From positions 1-33,714 of the forward strand of contig JAYMTA010000243.1 in assembly GCA_036897625.1 (NCBI GenBank): a stretch of 33,714 nucleotides of DNA, given 5' to 3'. The notes under the pieces were generated by a model. That model ran no database searches. It had not been told where the DNA came from and was given only the letters and a program-made list of their open reading frames with translations. This DNA is from Pelargonium cotyledonis (lineage: Eukaryota; Streptophyta; Magnoliopsida; Geraniales; Geraniaceae). A program made the translations under genes and the position numbers. Below are positions 22,434-33,714 of this stretch, in pieces. Position 1 is the first letter of the stretch, and every line of letters begins with the position of its first letter.

Positions 22434-25400
22434 TCATCTTTCAGCAACGACGCCTGAGCTATCTACAGCTATAGGCTCAATAACATCTCCAGCAATGATG
22501 GCAAGAGCCTTTGAATCATTAGCTTCACCTTCGCTCTGAGACATTCACAAATGGCAATATATAAGAAACAGAAATATGCGGTGTTACATAAAAGAAAAAT
22601 AAAACTGCATTTCGTTGCAATCGAATTATGACTATCAACACTAAGTAGAATACCCGTTTAGTTGCCTTGGGAGAAAGATCATCTGTACCCACATTTAAAA
22701 CTTTAGAAATCTCTCTTAGAGCACCCTGCAAAATTCAAGTTTCGCTTCTGAGATCTGTGAAAAGCACCAACATATATTTTCTGTAGTCTCTAAAATTATC
22801 TTCCAGGAAAGTTCAGTTATATACTGAGTACATGGTTTATGAGTTATGGCATACACCAATGATCATTCAAGCATCCAAGTAACTATGTGCACATATAAGA
22901 ACAAGTGAAATTTCAGAAATTAAACTAACCTTGTTAGCCCACTTGAGCCCACATGCATTACATAAGGTCCTTGGGCCAGCTGGCCCACGACGCATCATTG
23001 GAGTCGACTTTGAACTTATTCCGCAGTGTGCACATCTACATAAAGTATTGGATTGGATACATATTTACAAAACAGGAACAAAAATTTCTGGAAACCATTT
23101 AGAAAATACAAATTTGAAATTTCTAGGACATTTAATATATAGGAAAGATGGATTGCCATTTGCCACTCACAAAATTTCCTGCATGCTGTCATCTTGTCCA
23201 GTACCCTGTGATTGACTCCAAGCTGATATAGGTGAACCCACATCATCAGAATTAGCCTTTGATGAAGTAAACTGCCCCTTCTTACGCTGCATCCTGATAT
23301 AGCAACATATAGCATATTAGAATATGGACAAAATAAGAAATGTCGTGACCTGTTTTGCAAAGTAACAAGGAAACAGGAAGTTATATAGTCATATTGCAAA
23401 TTTTCATTCTCAATTTACCATTGAGTTAAGTCTTCCTAGTGCGGAATGAACCAAATTTAAGCTTCCACAAGAAAATTGTAGCTGTAAGTATTATAAAACT
23501 CATGGTATATTCGTAAAACATAAGCCTAGAGAAAGTGTTGGGACCATCAAACTAACACCAACACATTGCAAAAGTTGCCAATGGCTCTGAGCATATGATC
23601 ATACAGCATACAAATACTCTGTAAGATGTCTCATTCCATGTTCTTGCGTTTTCTCTCTCTTTCAAGTTTTTTCTCACTTTTTCTCCAACAGTTTTTTTAG
23701 CTATCTTTTAAATGCAGAGATCTAAGTCCTAACACTCAGGGTCCACGCCTTCCCCACTTCGCGAAACTGAGAGAAATTGTCAGTGGGTTTATAATACAAC
23801 ACATATATGTGAATATTCGAAGAATATTCTGGCCACCATTCTACTACATAGTTGGCAGATGGTTAGAAGTTGGAACCTACAGAGATCAATAGCTTTCCAT
23901 ACTTCTAAGATTTTGGATCAATAAAATGATAGAACAATTAGATAATTCCTTCTATCTTAATTTCTTAAGTGGAACTCAAACCTTGAATCAAAACATGCAT
24001 TTAAAATAAAGAAGACAAAGTTGAAACGTGTGCAATTCCTTTAATTCATTGCTCACTGACTCCCATTCCTTCTATGAGTTTTTCACTTGCATTAATAGAC
24101 AACATCAAATATATAAGTTGTCAGCTATTATGTGATATTATCTATTTACTACATGATGCAGTATATATTGTGGCTACGGTTGAGGTGAAGGCAATTCTAA
24201 GGAGACCACCTTGCCTTTAAATAGTATTATGGGTAAGAATAAATTCCCGAGAAGAAAATGAATGTCTATTTTGTCATTTATGTTCCTTCAAACGGATGTC
24301 TGTTTTTTACTTCTATCAGTTATCGATTATTGAATATACTGCATAATAGAGACAAAGATACCTTTCCATTGACAACTGAGAAGTTATATCAGCATCATAA
24401 AGATTTTGCTTTCCCTCAAAACAAACAACAAAGCCTTAGTCGAGTGGCTAGTAAATGCCATATTAAATATAAACATAGTATGACAATATTGATCTCCATA
24501 TGAAGGACAAAAGTTAACGTCATTTAGAAAGTAATATAAAATAATTGAAACATGGACTTTTATTTATTTATTTTTAGAGTACCTTAAAGCAACTTCTTTC
24601 CGCACATTGTAACGGATTTTCTTATCAAAGCACCGCTCCTTTCTTTTCTCCCGAAATCGACTTAAAGAAGCAGCTCTTTGTGGTTGAATTAACTTTCCGG
24701 AGAAGTCCCCGAGGCCCTGGAGGAACCGTAGATAAATTTTAGTAGTAAGAACAAATCAACAAATACACACACACACAAACACCAAAGAACATGCAGCATC
24801 TGAACAAACGCATTACACTTTGATTAAGAGAGCCAGTTCCCATAGACGGTGCTGGAATTCCAGAAGGAATTTCATATCCACCCAAAAGTAGTAATACTGC
24901 CTGTACCTGTGAAAATCAACCAAAAGGGAATTTGAACTTGTCACATAGGTATTCCATATTCAAGGACTCAAAAGCCCACATAACCTACTCCTATCAAATC
25001 AATAGACTGGAACAATCAGAGCATATATGAAAAAACTATGGGACATATAGAACTCATAATCCACAAACACTTCCTAAAAAGAGGTTCCTCTTAGACCGTT
25101 CCAGAGTTCCCGCCTTATTCTCAGATCTCGTGGCTTAGCTGATTGGCAAAATGACTTACTGTTATGGATTCATTTAAGAATCAAGCCCAGGGCCGAAGAC
25201 ACCTAATGAACCCCTATTTGACAACCACATATATTTGACCGAGAAAGCCTTGTCCCAATCCATAGTGGGGTTAATCACATGAATCCTTTAGCAAAATTGA
25301 TTTATTCATATTACCAATTTTGCAATGTTAATCATATTGCAGAGAGCACCTTCTAAAACATAAATGGAACAGAATACCAACATGACCTAGTGGGTTAATA

Positions 25401-26333
25401 AATTTACAATTCAACTTAGTGCCCAATCCACAAAAGTAACAGAAACCAAAATAGAAATCTAAACATATTCAAGCATGGACATTTACACGTCATGTGTCAC
25501 AAAATTAACCATAACTCAAATGGAATTATCAGTCTTCTTTTATTTTTCTTTTCAGAAACAGTAAGATATCAACAACAACAAAATATCCAGGTGACATGTA
25601 TCAAGACTTCCTGTACTTCACAAAACTAAACCACAACCCGGATGAAAGACAAGCCAAGTATTTATTAAGCATGACATGAAACTAACTAAGATTGAAAGGA
25701 CAATAAACAGCTGATCCTGAATAAGTATCACAATTCCTACTGCCAAGCACATAAGAACTCCAAAGATCACAGCTAACCATAACCACTGAGCCAAAAATCA
25801 GTAAATTGCACGACTTCGGGATCTTAGCAGCAAAACAACACAATCAGATCAACACAATGGCCTGAAGATACTCTATAACTTTTCCAAATAAACTCATTTC
25901 AGAACGAAAAATGCACTGCATAGCTCAAATTTCCAGGTTGGTCACCAAAATAGCCAGAACCCAAACTACAAAAGTATAATAGAAGCAAAATTAACGGGAA
26001 AAAAGAGAACAGATTCAGAAAAAGCAAAACCTTATCTGGCGCAACGGCATCAAAAACGTAAACTTCACCCTGAAACGAAAGCGTGAGCTGATCGACACCT
26101 CCACTGGCGGCCGCGGGAGGGTAATCGGAGCCGGGAGCGTACATACCGTCGGCTTGGACATTGTTGTCGACGCCGTTCATCATGGCGATGGCAGCGTCCT
26201 CCTGATAGCGGATCTGAGGGTTGTCAATGGACTCATCTCCGGCCAAAACGCCGTCGTCTTCATCCTCGACCCGGCCCTGCATATTCATAGCTCCTGAATC
26301 GTACATTGAGGCTTGATGGTTCGGTTCTGTCAT
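22434..26333 (-). CDS. GATA zinc-finger protein with TIFY and CCT domains (ZML1/ZML2-like), 309 aa
   Basis: Seven exons on the minus strand: 26031-26333, 24817-24906, 24583-24716, 23171-23293, 22930-23035, 22654-22725 and 22434-22535, totalling 930 nt with TGA. Domain order: acidic N-terminus, TIFY motif TLSFQG (residues 84-89), CCT domain in exon 3 ([20 protein letters not shown]), GATA finger CX2CX20CX2C (Cys about 218, 221, 242, 245) with [13 protein letters not shown], and a short tail rich in Ala, Asp and Val. The wording [17 protein letters not shown] and [10 protein letters not shown] places it close to Arabidopsis GATA24/ZML2 and GATA28/ZML1. Its CCT exon is 134 nt, identical in length and phase to that of the neighbour at 16339-21127, consistent with tandem duplication. 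The tail is much shorter than the neighbour's. The role as a nuclear transcription factor is inferred from family. Confidence 0.92.
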
Positions 26334-27484
26334 TTCTCAAGCATTACAGTGAAGGTGACACAGAGATTGAATGCAGAGGTAAATCCCCAAAATTCATGCG
26401 CATCAAAAAAAATAATTTGAACGGAAAATTAAATAATGAGTGAAGTATACTAGAGCAAGAGCCCTAGAATTTGGGAAATTTTGTCAGAGAGAGAGAGAGA
26501 GGAAAGAGGAGGGACAAGAGGATGAGAAGTGCAGGAGAGGGTTGGGAAATGAGACATGCTTTAGGTGAGATTTACAGACCATGCCACTGTACTTGTAAAG
26601 TGACCAGCAGCTTTTAGTTTTCAGGGATAATTGTGGAATTTATGAAGTCCAAAACAAATGATTATACTTTTCTATTTCCATAATTTCTTGGTACTCGCTT
26701 TTAACGTCCAAAAGCGCCAGACTATACTTTTTAATTTATATTTTGTTAGTAACATCACATGTAATATTCGTATTTTTATAGTTTAAAATTAAATTATAAT
26801 ATATTTTTTAAAATAAAAAATTAAGTTATGATGTTACACTTCTTTAGAAATGGATTTGGGAGCTAATACAAGTTTTGCTTGGTAGAGCATTAATTTTTTT
26901 TTTTTTGACAATGGTAGAGCATTATTATTTGAGAAAGCCACCAGCTGTTTTGTGACAAATTGGAGATAGTCAGCAAGCTAGGGTGTTTAATGACTCATGA
27001 CTTAGAGATTGTGATCGATTTTATACATTGGTAACTTTGGTCACTGGATGTAAAGAAGAGGTGTCTTAAAAATTTGATGCAAAATGACTCAACGCCATGT
27101 CAACACTATTAATGAAACAGTTAATCCTAATTAAAGATACAAATATTTCTCAACTCAAAATATGAAAATTTAAGAATTTAAATAACTTATTCAAAATATA
27201 AAAAATAAAACGATAACATCTCGCACATTCATATAAACATTATTGGTCTTTAGCCCAAGATAAATAATCAAAAGACAAACATTTTAATTTTAAAATACAT
27301 TGTAAGCACTTGTAGGATTACACGTGGTCTTATCTTTCCAATTAAATTTTCCGGGAAAATGTGACCTCTACAAATACAAGAGATCTGTCAAAGCTTTGCC
27401 AGGTCTCCCCTTTTCTCCACCTATTTTCAAGGAATCCAGAGAAGAAAAAAAAATTGTTGAGAAAAAAAAAAATTAGCTGAAACC
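26334..27484. other. Divergent promoter region, GATA/TIFY gene (-) and Costars gene (+)
   Basis: A GA-rich leader (CT-rich on the transcribed minus strand) lies near 26485-26510 and belongs to the GATA/TIFY gene. The middle is very AT-rich and shows no gene. The Costars leader is A-rich just before its ATG at 27485. Confidence 0.5.
26485..26502. repeat. (GA)n microsatellite in the GATA/TIFY leader
   Basis: An uninterrupted agag run, which on the minus strand is a CT repeat about 155 bases upstream of the ATG. CT-repeat leaders are common in plant core promoters. Confidence 0.75.
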
Positions 27485-28694
27485 ATGAACGTAGGAGAAG
27501 AGATTGAGAGACTCAGAGAAGAAATCCAGAGACTTGGCACCATCCAACCTGATGGCTCATACAAGGTACTTTTTTTTTTTATTTATGTGAATTCTGGGAA
27601 TTTTGATCTGGATCTGGGTCAATGGGGATCTGAATTTGGTGTTTGAAACATCATATATTGGATAGTTTTTAACTTGGGATCTTGATGTTGTTTGAAGATA
27701 AATGCCAATATCTCAAATGTCATGGTTTTTGGTTTCTGTTCAATGGGTTCTATGAACTTTTTGGTTGATCTGTTATGGAGCTATGTTTTGTGGGTAAAAT
27801 ATTGTACTGGGTTTGTGTTATGTCCATTTTTATCAAAGGTATGGAGAGCTAATAACATCAATGTTCAAGCTAGTGTCATCATTGGTTGATTAAAGTTCTG
27901 TATTGATCTGATTTCATCAAATGATTTGTAATTTGGAATGAATTACTGACATTTATACTTGTCAACATTTCCTGGGTTCCAAAAACATTAGGTGGGGTAG
28001 CAGAAATGAGAATAGGAATTAGGTTATAAAGTGCGAGAAAACGGTTTAAGGTGGTCCGATCGCATATGCTCACCATAATTCATAGGAGGATGTTGGGCAG
28101 ATATGGAAGTGTTTGGCTCAATGAAAGAGATGTTGATAGATTGGATGAGGAGGAGCTTAAGAAGTTTTGCTAAAGAATTCATGATTTACATGAAATCATA
28201 TGTTCCTCTTTTGTTCCATTTTATGCGATCACTTGTGCATCGTGGATGATACGATCAATAGTTTTAAGGAGGCGGATTGGTACATACGTAAATGTCATAT
28301 CACATATGCTGATGTTCCTATCTGATTTTTCCTATCCCTTTGTTAGTAGGAGATCCGTTTGGTATATTATTGTTTCAAACCAAATCGTTTCCCTTGGGGC
28401 GATGTGTCTTGTGAGATATTCATGCATAAATGAATGAACACAAAAGTTATTGAACCTTATCTTACTCTCTTTTTTCCTTGTGTGCTTGTTTTTTATTTGA
28501 AGGTGACATTCGGAGTACTATTTAAAGATGATAGATGTGCAAATATATTCGAAGCGCTGGTTGGGACACTGAGAGCAGCAAAGAAGCGTAAAATTGTGAC
28601 ATATGATGGTGAGCTTCTGCTGCAAGGAGTTCATGACAATGTGGAGATTGTACTCAAACCAGATCCTGCAGAAGTAGCAACAAGTGCAGAGTAG
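27485..28694 (+). CDS. Costars family protein (ABRACL-like), 90 aa
   Basis: Two exons, 27485-27565 and 28503-28694 (TAG), joined by a canonical 937-bp intron, give a 90-residue protein. It begins MNVGEEIERLREEIQRLG, continues with VTFGVLFKDDRC, FEALVGTLRAAKKRKIV and TYDGELLLQGVHDNVEIVL, and ends in an acidic tail. Length and these blocks match the Costars family, a small winged-helix-like domain also found in animal ABRACL and in STARS proteins. In animals and Dictyostelium, Costars proteins influence actin dynamics; the plant function is poorly known. The start is the first ATG after an A-rich leader, and the length equals the family norm. Confidence 0.93.
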
Positions 28695-29262
28695 AGGGCT
28701 AGGTTCCATCAGATCTTGGCTTCTGGCTATCAAAAACTTTGTATTGATCTACCATGATGTACTCACTCCTATTGTGAGCAAAATACATATTATTTTCCTT
28801 TCGAAACCGAATCTTATGCTTGTTGCGAGTCAAAACAATTACAATCTTTACCATGAACCATGACGGTTCATAAATAGATTTTCACTAGCATAGTTGAAAT
28901 ATATAATGTCATTTAAGTAAAGAAATCACCAAGTTGTGATACAACTCCGGAAACGGAAAATGGAAACGATAATGTTCTGTTTTTCCCGAGAGAATTTGCT
29001 AATGTGCAAGGTAATCCTAGGCCACAGCAGCAAATGAATATAAACATTTACAATAGCTTTAAAACTTGCTCTATCCCCTTCATTATTCTTTGGGTTTGGC
29101 CAGTACATGTTGGGAAGTGAACAATGAGTAGTTTATTACAATATATAAAACAGAACTGGTTCTCTTCAGAAAAATAAACATAAAAACAAAAATTGTTGTA
29201 ACAATACCTGTTGTATAACAATAGCATAACACAATTCTACAGATGGGAGTCTGGATAGCTGG
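28695..29262. other. Intergenic region between convergent Costars and KH genes
   Basis: Holds both 3' UTRs. No gene or clear repeat was recognised. Confidence 0.5.
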
Positions 29263-32200
29263 TCATGATCCACTAAGGAGGAATGCTTGGAGGAGGCTCT
29301 GAGCCGCCTGAGTTTCATCGGTTGTTCCAGATATGACAACAGTTCTGTCAGTGGTTCCAGAACGAGGTTCATGCACCATGACCTTGGCACTGGAAATCTG
29401 ATCCACAAGCACCAGAGGACACGATGAGATAGACTACTCTTAACATAGATTAGTGAACAAATTATCCTATGTACTTGTAGATGCCAGACTACTGGTTCGT
29501 TTAAGAAGGTTTACCTGTCTCAGACATTCAAGGTTGCTGCCATTTTCCCCATAAACAGAACCAATAACACTCTCGGGAACTATGATTTCTACAGTTGTAT
29601 TTGTCACTGCAGCAGATTTACTTCCACTGCAAAAACCAAATGAAAGTCACAAACTAGTGATGTTCAAGTACACATCAGAAAAGGTTGTTTTGAAGATATC
29701 TTTACTCTCCTCCGTTCCAGAGACGGCTGTCTATGTAGATGTCTAAGCTTTAGCATAAAAAATGCTGGGTCACATTTAAATATAAGGAATAAGTGAAGCT
29801 TTTCATAATGTGAGGTCCAAACAATAGCGTACAATAAACTAGAGGGGATTTTTTATTTGGATATGGATTTTCAATAGTGTTTAAGGAGTTATGACTTAAG
29901 CGTCTAACTGTACTCGGATCTAATTCACCAATATTTAGAAATGCATCTGTATTTGAACCAAAAGCTGTCAGTCAATTCAGCGACTCCACCACAACTCTCC
30001 GTTGGGGTCTCAACATAAGTAACCAAACCTGAAGACTAAGCTAATTCCCTGTAGGATGACCAAACACTGAAAAGCATACATGTTTATTAAGGAATTTCCT
30101 AACATAGGTTGTATAGCAACACAGATATATCGTCATACTTGTACACTTTGAATAAATCCTAATTTTAAATCAGAACAAATATAGATGTGCCAGTTTTCAT
30201 ACATAAATATATGGTGAAGTGCCACCAACCTGCCAAGTTCTAGGCAGCCACCTTCAAGAAATGCCAATCCTCTGCCTGGATCAGCATTGTTACCTGCATT
30301 TAGCTCATCTACTGTCTGCAATTGAATCATCAATATTAGAATGTAATATTCTTTTAACACACACACACACTTAGACACTCTCACCTGTGATGTCCACAAC
30401 CTTGGTGAAGGAGGACCATCTGAACTGTGTGAAATTCCCAAGTGATCGATACTTTGGGTTAGATCAGCAAGTTGAGGACCGTCAGAACTGTGGGAAATTC
30501 CTAGGTGGTCCATACTCTGAGTTAGATCGGTATGTTGAACAAGACCACGAGATGAAGCAACTGATGGGTGCAATCCAAGAGGGGCAGCAGCGTCCCTAGG
30601 TCTTCCATACAGAACAGCCTCATTCAGTACAGTGGTATTGGTCCTTGCTACATTCGGCGATGAAAAAATATTGCCTCGCAGTCTGCCAGTAACACGATAT
30701 AATGCATTTTTTACATTTGAATACTCTCCTGAGATCTGTTCAAATTGACAAATTGTTATTATGATATTATCATAACCTTGTCCCAATCAAAACTTTAACT
30801 ATAATATACTTTGGTCACTGAGGCATGGACATACACTAATAACTGATATTTATAGTTCGTAACTTATTTGTTAACTATCTAATAACCGTCAAATATCGCC
30901 ACAAGGTTAGAACTTCACACAAATATTGAGGGACATGAGTTTTTCCATTATGATAGATAAGTTATTCCAGCACAAAACATTATATTATTCCTTTGCTAGA
31001 AGGACAAATCCACAAGAACCCAAAATCATGTTAATCTTCTTGTTCATTTATAAATGTACAACTCTACTAAAGTTTCCAAAACAGAGGTACAACTAGGCAC
31101 TTAAGTCAAGTTAGCCTGGTTGGATGAGAATAACACCATACTAGATCTTATTCAAGACTTGTCCAACGTTGGACAGACAATTAACACAATAACATCCATG
31201 TAGGCAACTAGTTAGTTTAAGTCACAAAGCTCTGAATTGTGTGCTAAGAGATTTTGGGATCAAATCATAATTATATTATATCCGAGTTAGGGAAGAGGGA
31301 AGGCTACCCAACATTGTGTACCTTAGGTTCAAACAAAGGTGTGATGTGTTAATTACAAGTGAAGAGAGCAACTGATTGAGTATAACAATCCATCAATTTT
31401 ATCCATTTTTATCTCATAGAATAACAACGTCAGGGAGGTTTTCCAGGCCAGTAAAATTGCTCCAGCGTAACTTTTTCTTTTTTCTTCATTTTCTTGTCAG
31501 GATTAGATCTCATTTTTTTGATTAGGGCGTCATTGAAAATGGAAATCATTTATAGAAAGTTGCAACCATTATTTAATAAAGGACATACCAACAAATCTAG
31601 TTTTTTAAGCCCCACATCAGTCACGTGTCCATTTGTTTAAACATAACGTATCTAACTTTAATAAAAGAAAAAATGGAAGCTTACACATGCTAACAAATAC
31701 TTTTTTAAGCCCTCCCGCGTGCATTCTTTTAAAGACAACATACCAAAATCTAATAAAGAAAAAAACGGAAGCTTACACATACGAGCTATTCCATTTTTAT
31801 CCCCTCCCGTGTGAATTCTTTTAAAGATAACATGCCAAAAAGGAAATCAATTTGTGGAATTGTGGCAGTAGAAATTACAAAGACAGCTATATTGTTATTT
31901 TTAAATATTGACCTACCAAACAATAAAACAGTTACTTAGTCGCACCTGTACCACTTGATCATTCTCTGAGGCACACTTGGGTACCAGGTCTGGACCTATT
32001 ATCCGTATGCTGGTGCTAGTTGCTTTTCGCATCTCTGAAACTATTGTGCCTCCTTTACCTAACAAACAACCCACTTGGTTCGATGGGACAACAAGCCGTG
32101 CAATAACAGGCGACTTATTTAATACTGAATCAAGCCCATTTTCAATGGCAGCTTCTATGGCCCTAGAAAAAACAAGAAGAACAGCTTTCTGTGCTGGCGA

Positions 32201-33714
32201 GTATCGTGAGTCTGACATCTACACAAAATGTAAACCATGTAGAACTGTTCAATGATCTATATCCATTTACTAGTACATCAACAATCAAGAAACAAAATCA
32301 CAATACAACAAACCTCTGATGCAAATATGGTGATTAATCTTTCATCACATTCACGTACAGAAGCTCCAACAGTAATTGTAGCACCAGACTCATTCTGAAG
32401 AGCCTTGACAATGGTCCCACCCTTCCCAATGACACCCCCTACCCTTTGATTAGAACAAAGAATCCTATAAACCACTTCCTGCTGTATTGTTTTCAAATCC
32501 ACCGGAGCATTTCTATCAACCTCTAACGACAATGGAGGAACATTTGAAGCATAGCTTGTGGAACTACTAGGCATATCAGGTAAAATCTCATTAGGCACTG
32601 CTTCATGAGGCCGGCTTCCAGTTATCCTGGTCTTGTCAACTACAGGACAACCTTGAAGGCAGTAAGAGACAGCAACAAGTCCTTTCTTTACAGCCAAAAC
32701 ATCCCCTTCTATCTGCCACAACAATGAACCAGTTTCAGAAGGATATAAACTTACTATCAATATAATATAGATAAAGTGAAAATCATTAAAATGGCATACA
32801 TTAAAACCAACTTATTAATGATCATCAAGGTTATGAGATATGACATTGAAGAAGCTGAACCTATTTCCATAGATAAACCAATCTGTGATCATTGAAATCA
32901 GCTAAATTAATAGATCGTGCCTCCTTAATTCTGTTCCGACCGTCAGAACTCCACAATATGATCTAGCAAGTGATGTTATTATGAGTTTATAAGCCAATTA
33001 AATGAGCAAAGACGACAAGGGGTCAAATTTTACAAATCTATAACCTTCCTTATTGGAATCACAAGCATTGCTCAAATTAATAGGTTCAGAACCAAGCTAT
33101 AGTAGCCCAAAAAAAGATCATACCAACCAAATCAAGCAAAAAGTTCTTATTTTTACAATCAAATCTTCACCAATTCTGCATTTAACGGTAAAAACAACCT
33201 TACCTCCACCATCTCGTCGGAAGGTCCAGCGCAAGACGGCAACTTTTCCGTCAAAACCCTAATTTTGCACCCACTATCCTTCCTAATCTTCTCCACCACC
33301 TTCCCTCCCTTCCCAATCACCGACCCAACCTGGCTCGTATCCGCCAGCATCCGACACGACACCACCCCTCCCGCCGCCGCCAGCATCCCCACCCCGCCGC
33401 CGCTCTCCGCCGTCACCTCCAGAATTCTCTCGAACACCCTCAGCAGCCCCTCCTGCGCCTTGGACACCTGGACTTTCTTCTCCTCGCCGCCGCCGCCGCC
33501 TCCGGAAGCTTCCTCGAACGAAACTGAGGAGCTGGGCGCGAACGGCGCGACGACGGTGACGACCCTGTCTGGCGTCTCCGGCAGGGCTTCCTCGACCCGG
33601 ATCTTCGCCCCGGTCGTCTGCTGCAGTTGCTTGATGACGGCCCCGGACTTCCCGATGACGCCGCCAATGCGAGACGCGTGGCAGGTAAGAAGGAAAGCCA
33701 CGTGTCCCGGCGGG
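29263..33714 (-). CDS. KH-domain RNA-binding protein with five KH domains (HEN4-like); 5' partial
   Basis: Seven exons on the minus strand: 33204-33714 (runs off the window), 32314-32712, 31946-32218, 30385-30735, 30230-30315, 29515-29626 and 29263-29397 (TGA), giving about 621 residues without the N-terminus. KH signatures in order: IGGVIGKSGAVIKQLQ and VGSVIGKGGKVVEKIR in exon 1, VGGVIGKGGTIVKALQ in exon 2, VGCLLGKGGTIVSEMR in exon 3, and a fifth, divergent IGSVYGENGSNLECLRQ split over the last two exons. All keep a GxxG loop. Exon 1 is very GC-rich with a Gly run between KH1 and KH2. Related plant proteins (HEN4, RCF3-type) bind RNA in the nucleus and affect mRNA processing; the target here is unknown. 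Exon 4 is a low-complexity linker carrying a 63-bp in-frame duplication. No ATG of the correct frame precedes KH1 inside the window. Confidence 0.92.
30409..30534 (-). repeat. 63-bp in-frame tandem duplication in the KH gene, exon 4
   Basis: The encoded protein reads DLTQSMDHLGISHSSDGP, three residues, then DLTQSIDHLGISHSSDGP. The DNA units match across 63 bases with a few substitutions, so the duplication is old enough to have diverged yet stays in frame. Confidence 0.85.
31600..31850. repeat. About 92-bp tandem repeat in KH gene intron 3
   Basis: The word ggaagcttacacat occurs near 31675 and 31767. The blocks ccctcccg(c/t)gtg and ttcttttaaaga also recur at about the same spacing, with a third partial copy near 31818. 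The copies have diverged. The repeat is intronic, between exons 3 and 4. Confidence 0.7.

Noticed and set aside
23016..23399. Minus-strand open frame of 127 codons
   Set aside because: It lies across exon 4 and intron of the second GATA/TIFY gene in a wrong frame; the translated product has no GATA residues.
33440..33667. Minus-strand Ser/Arg-rich frame of 75 codons
   Set aside because: It is a shifted frame of KH exon 1, produced by GC-rich sequence. The KH frame is the supported one.
33699..33701. Apparent Met start for the KH protein
   Set aside because: The codon is GTG, and the frame continues upstream to the window edge (PPGHV), so the true start lies outside.

Overview
The window is nuclear DNA from a flowering plant, most likely a eudicot. 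It is AT-rich, its genes are split into many short exons by AT-rich GT-AG introns, and every recognisable protein has close plant relatives. The species cannot be named from the sequence. No prokaryotic operon, CRISPR array, phage module, tRNA or rRNA is visible.

Layout from left to right: (1) the 3' part of a class I glutamine-amidotransferase / gamma-glutamyl-peptidase-like gene on + (1-2643, cut by the window edge); (2) a 146-residue twin CX9C (CHCH) protein on - (4165-6051, five exons); (3) a gene-free stretch of about 1.9 kb holding a 174-bp tandem duplication and unrecognised, probably decayed, ORFs (6233-7357); (4) a 20-exon dynamin-related GTPase of the DRP3 type on + (about 7984-15409); (5) two GATA zinc-finger/TIFY/CCT genes in the same orientation on - (16339-21127 and 22434-26333), apparently an old tandem duplication; (6) a 90-residue Costars-family gene on + (27485-28694); (7) a five-KH-domain RNA-binding protein of the HEN4-like type on - (29263 to beyond 33714, its 5' end outside the window).

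I rebuilt exon structures by hand from splice signals, reading-frame continuity and family similarity. Every exon set closes in frame. The genes look like ordinary housekeeping or regulatory plant genes with no shared pathway. The CHCH protein and DRP3 both belong to families linked to mitochondria, but their adjacency is probably chance.

I see no convincing undescribed system. The points most worth a second look are: the missing in-frame ATG at the start of the DRP3 gene; a GC-AG intron in the same gene; a possible alternative 3' exon that would lengthen DRP3; the GATA/TIFY tandem pair with diverged tails; a 63-bp in-frame duplication in the KH gene; and several local tandem duplications outside coding sequence.
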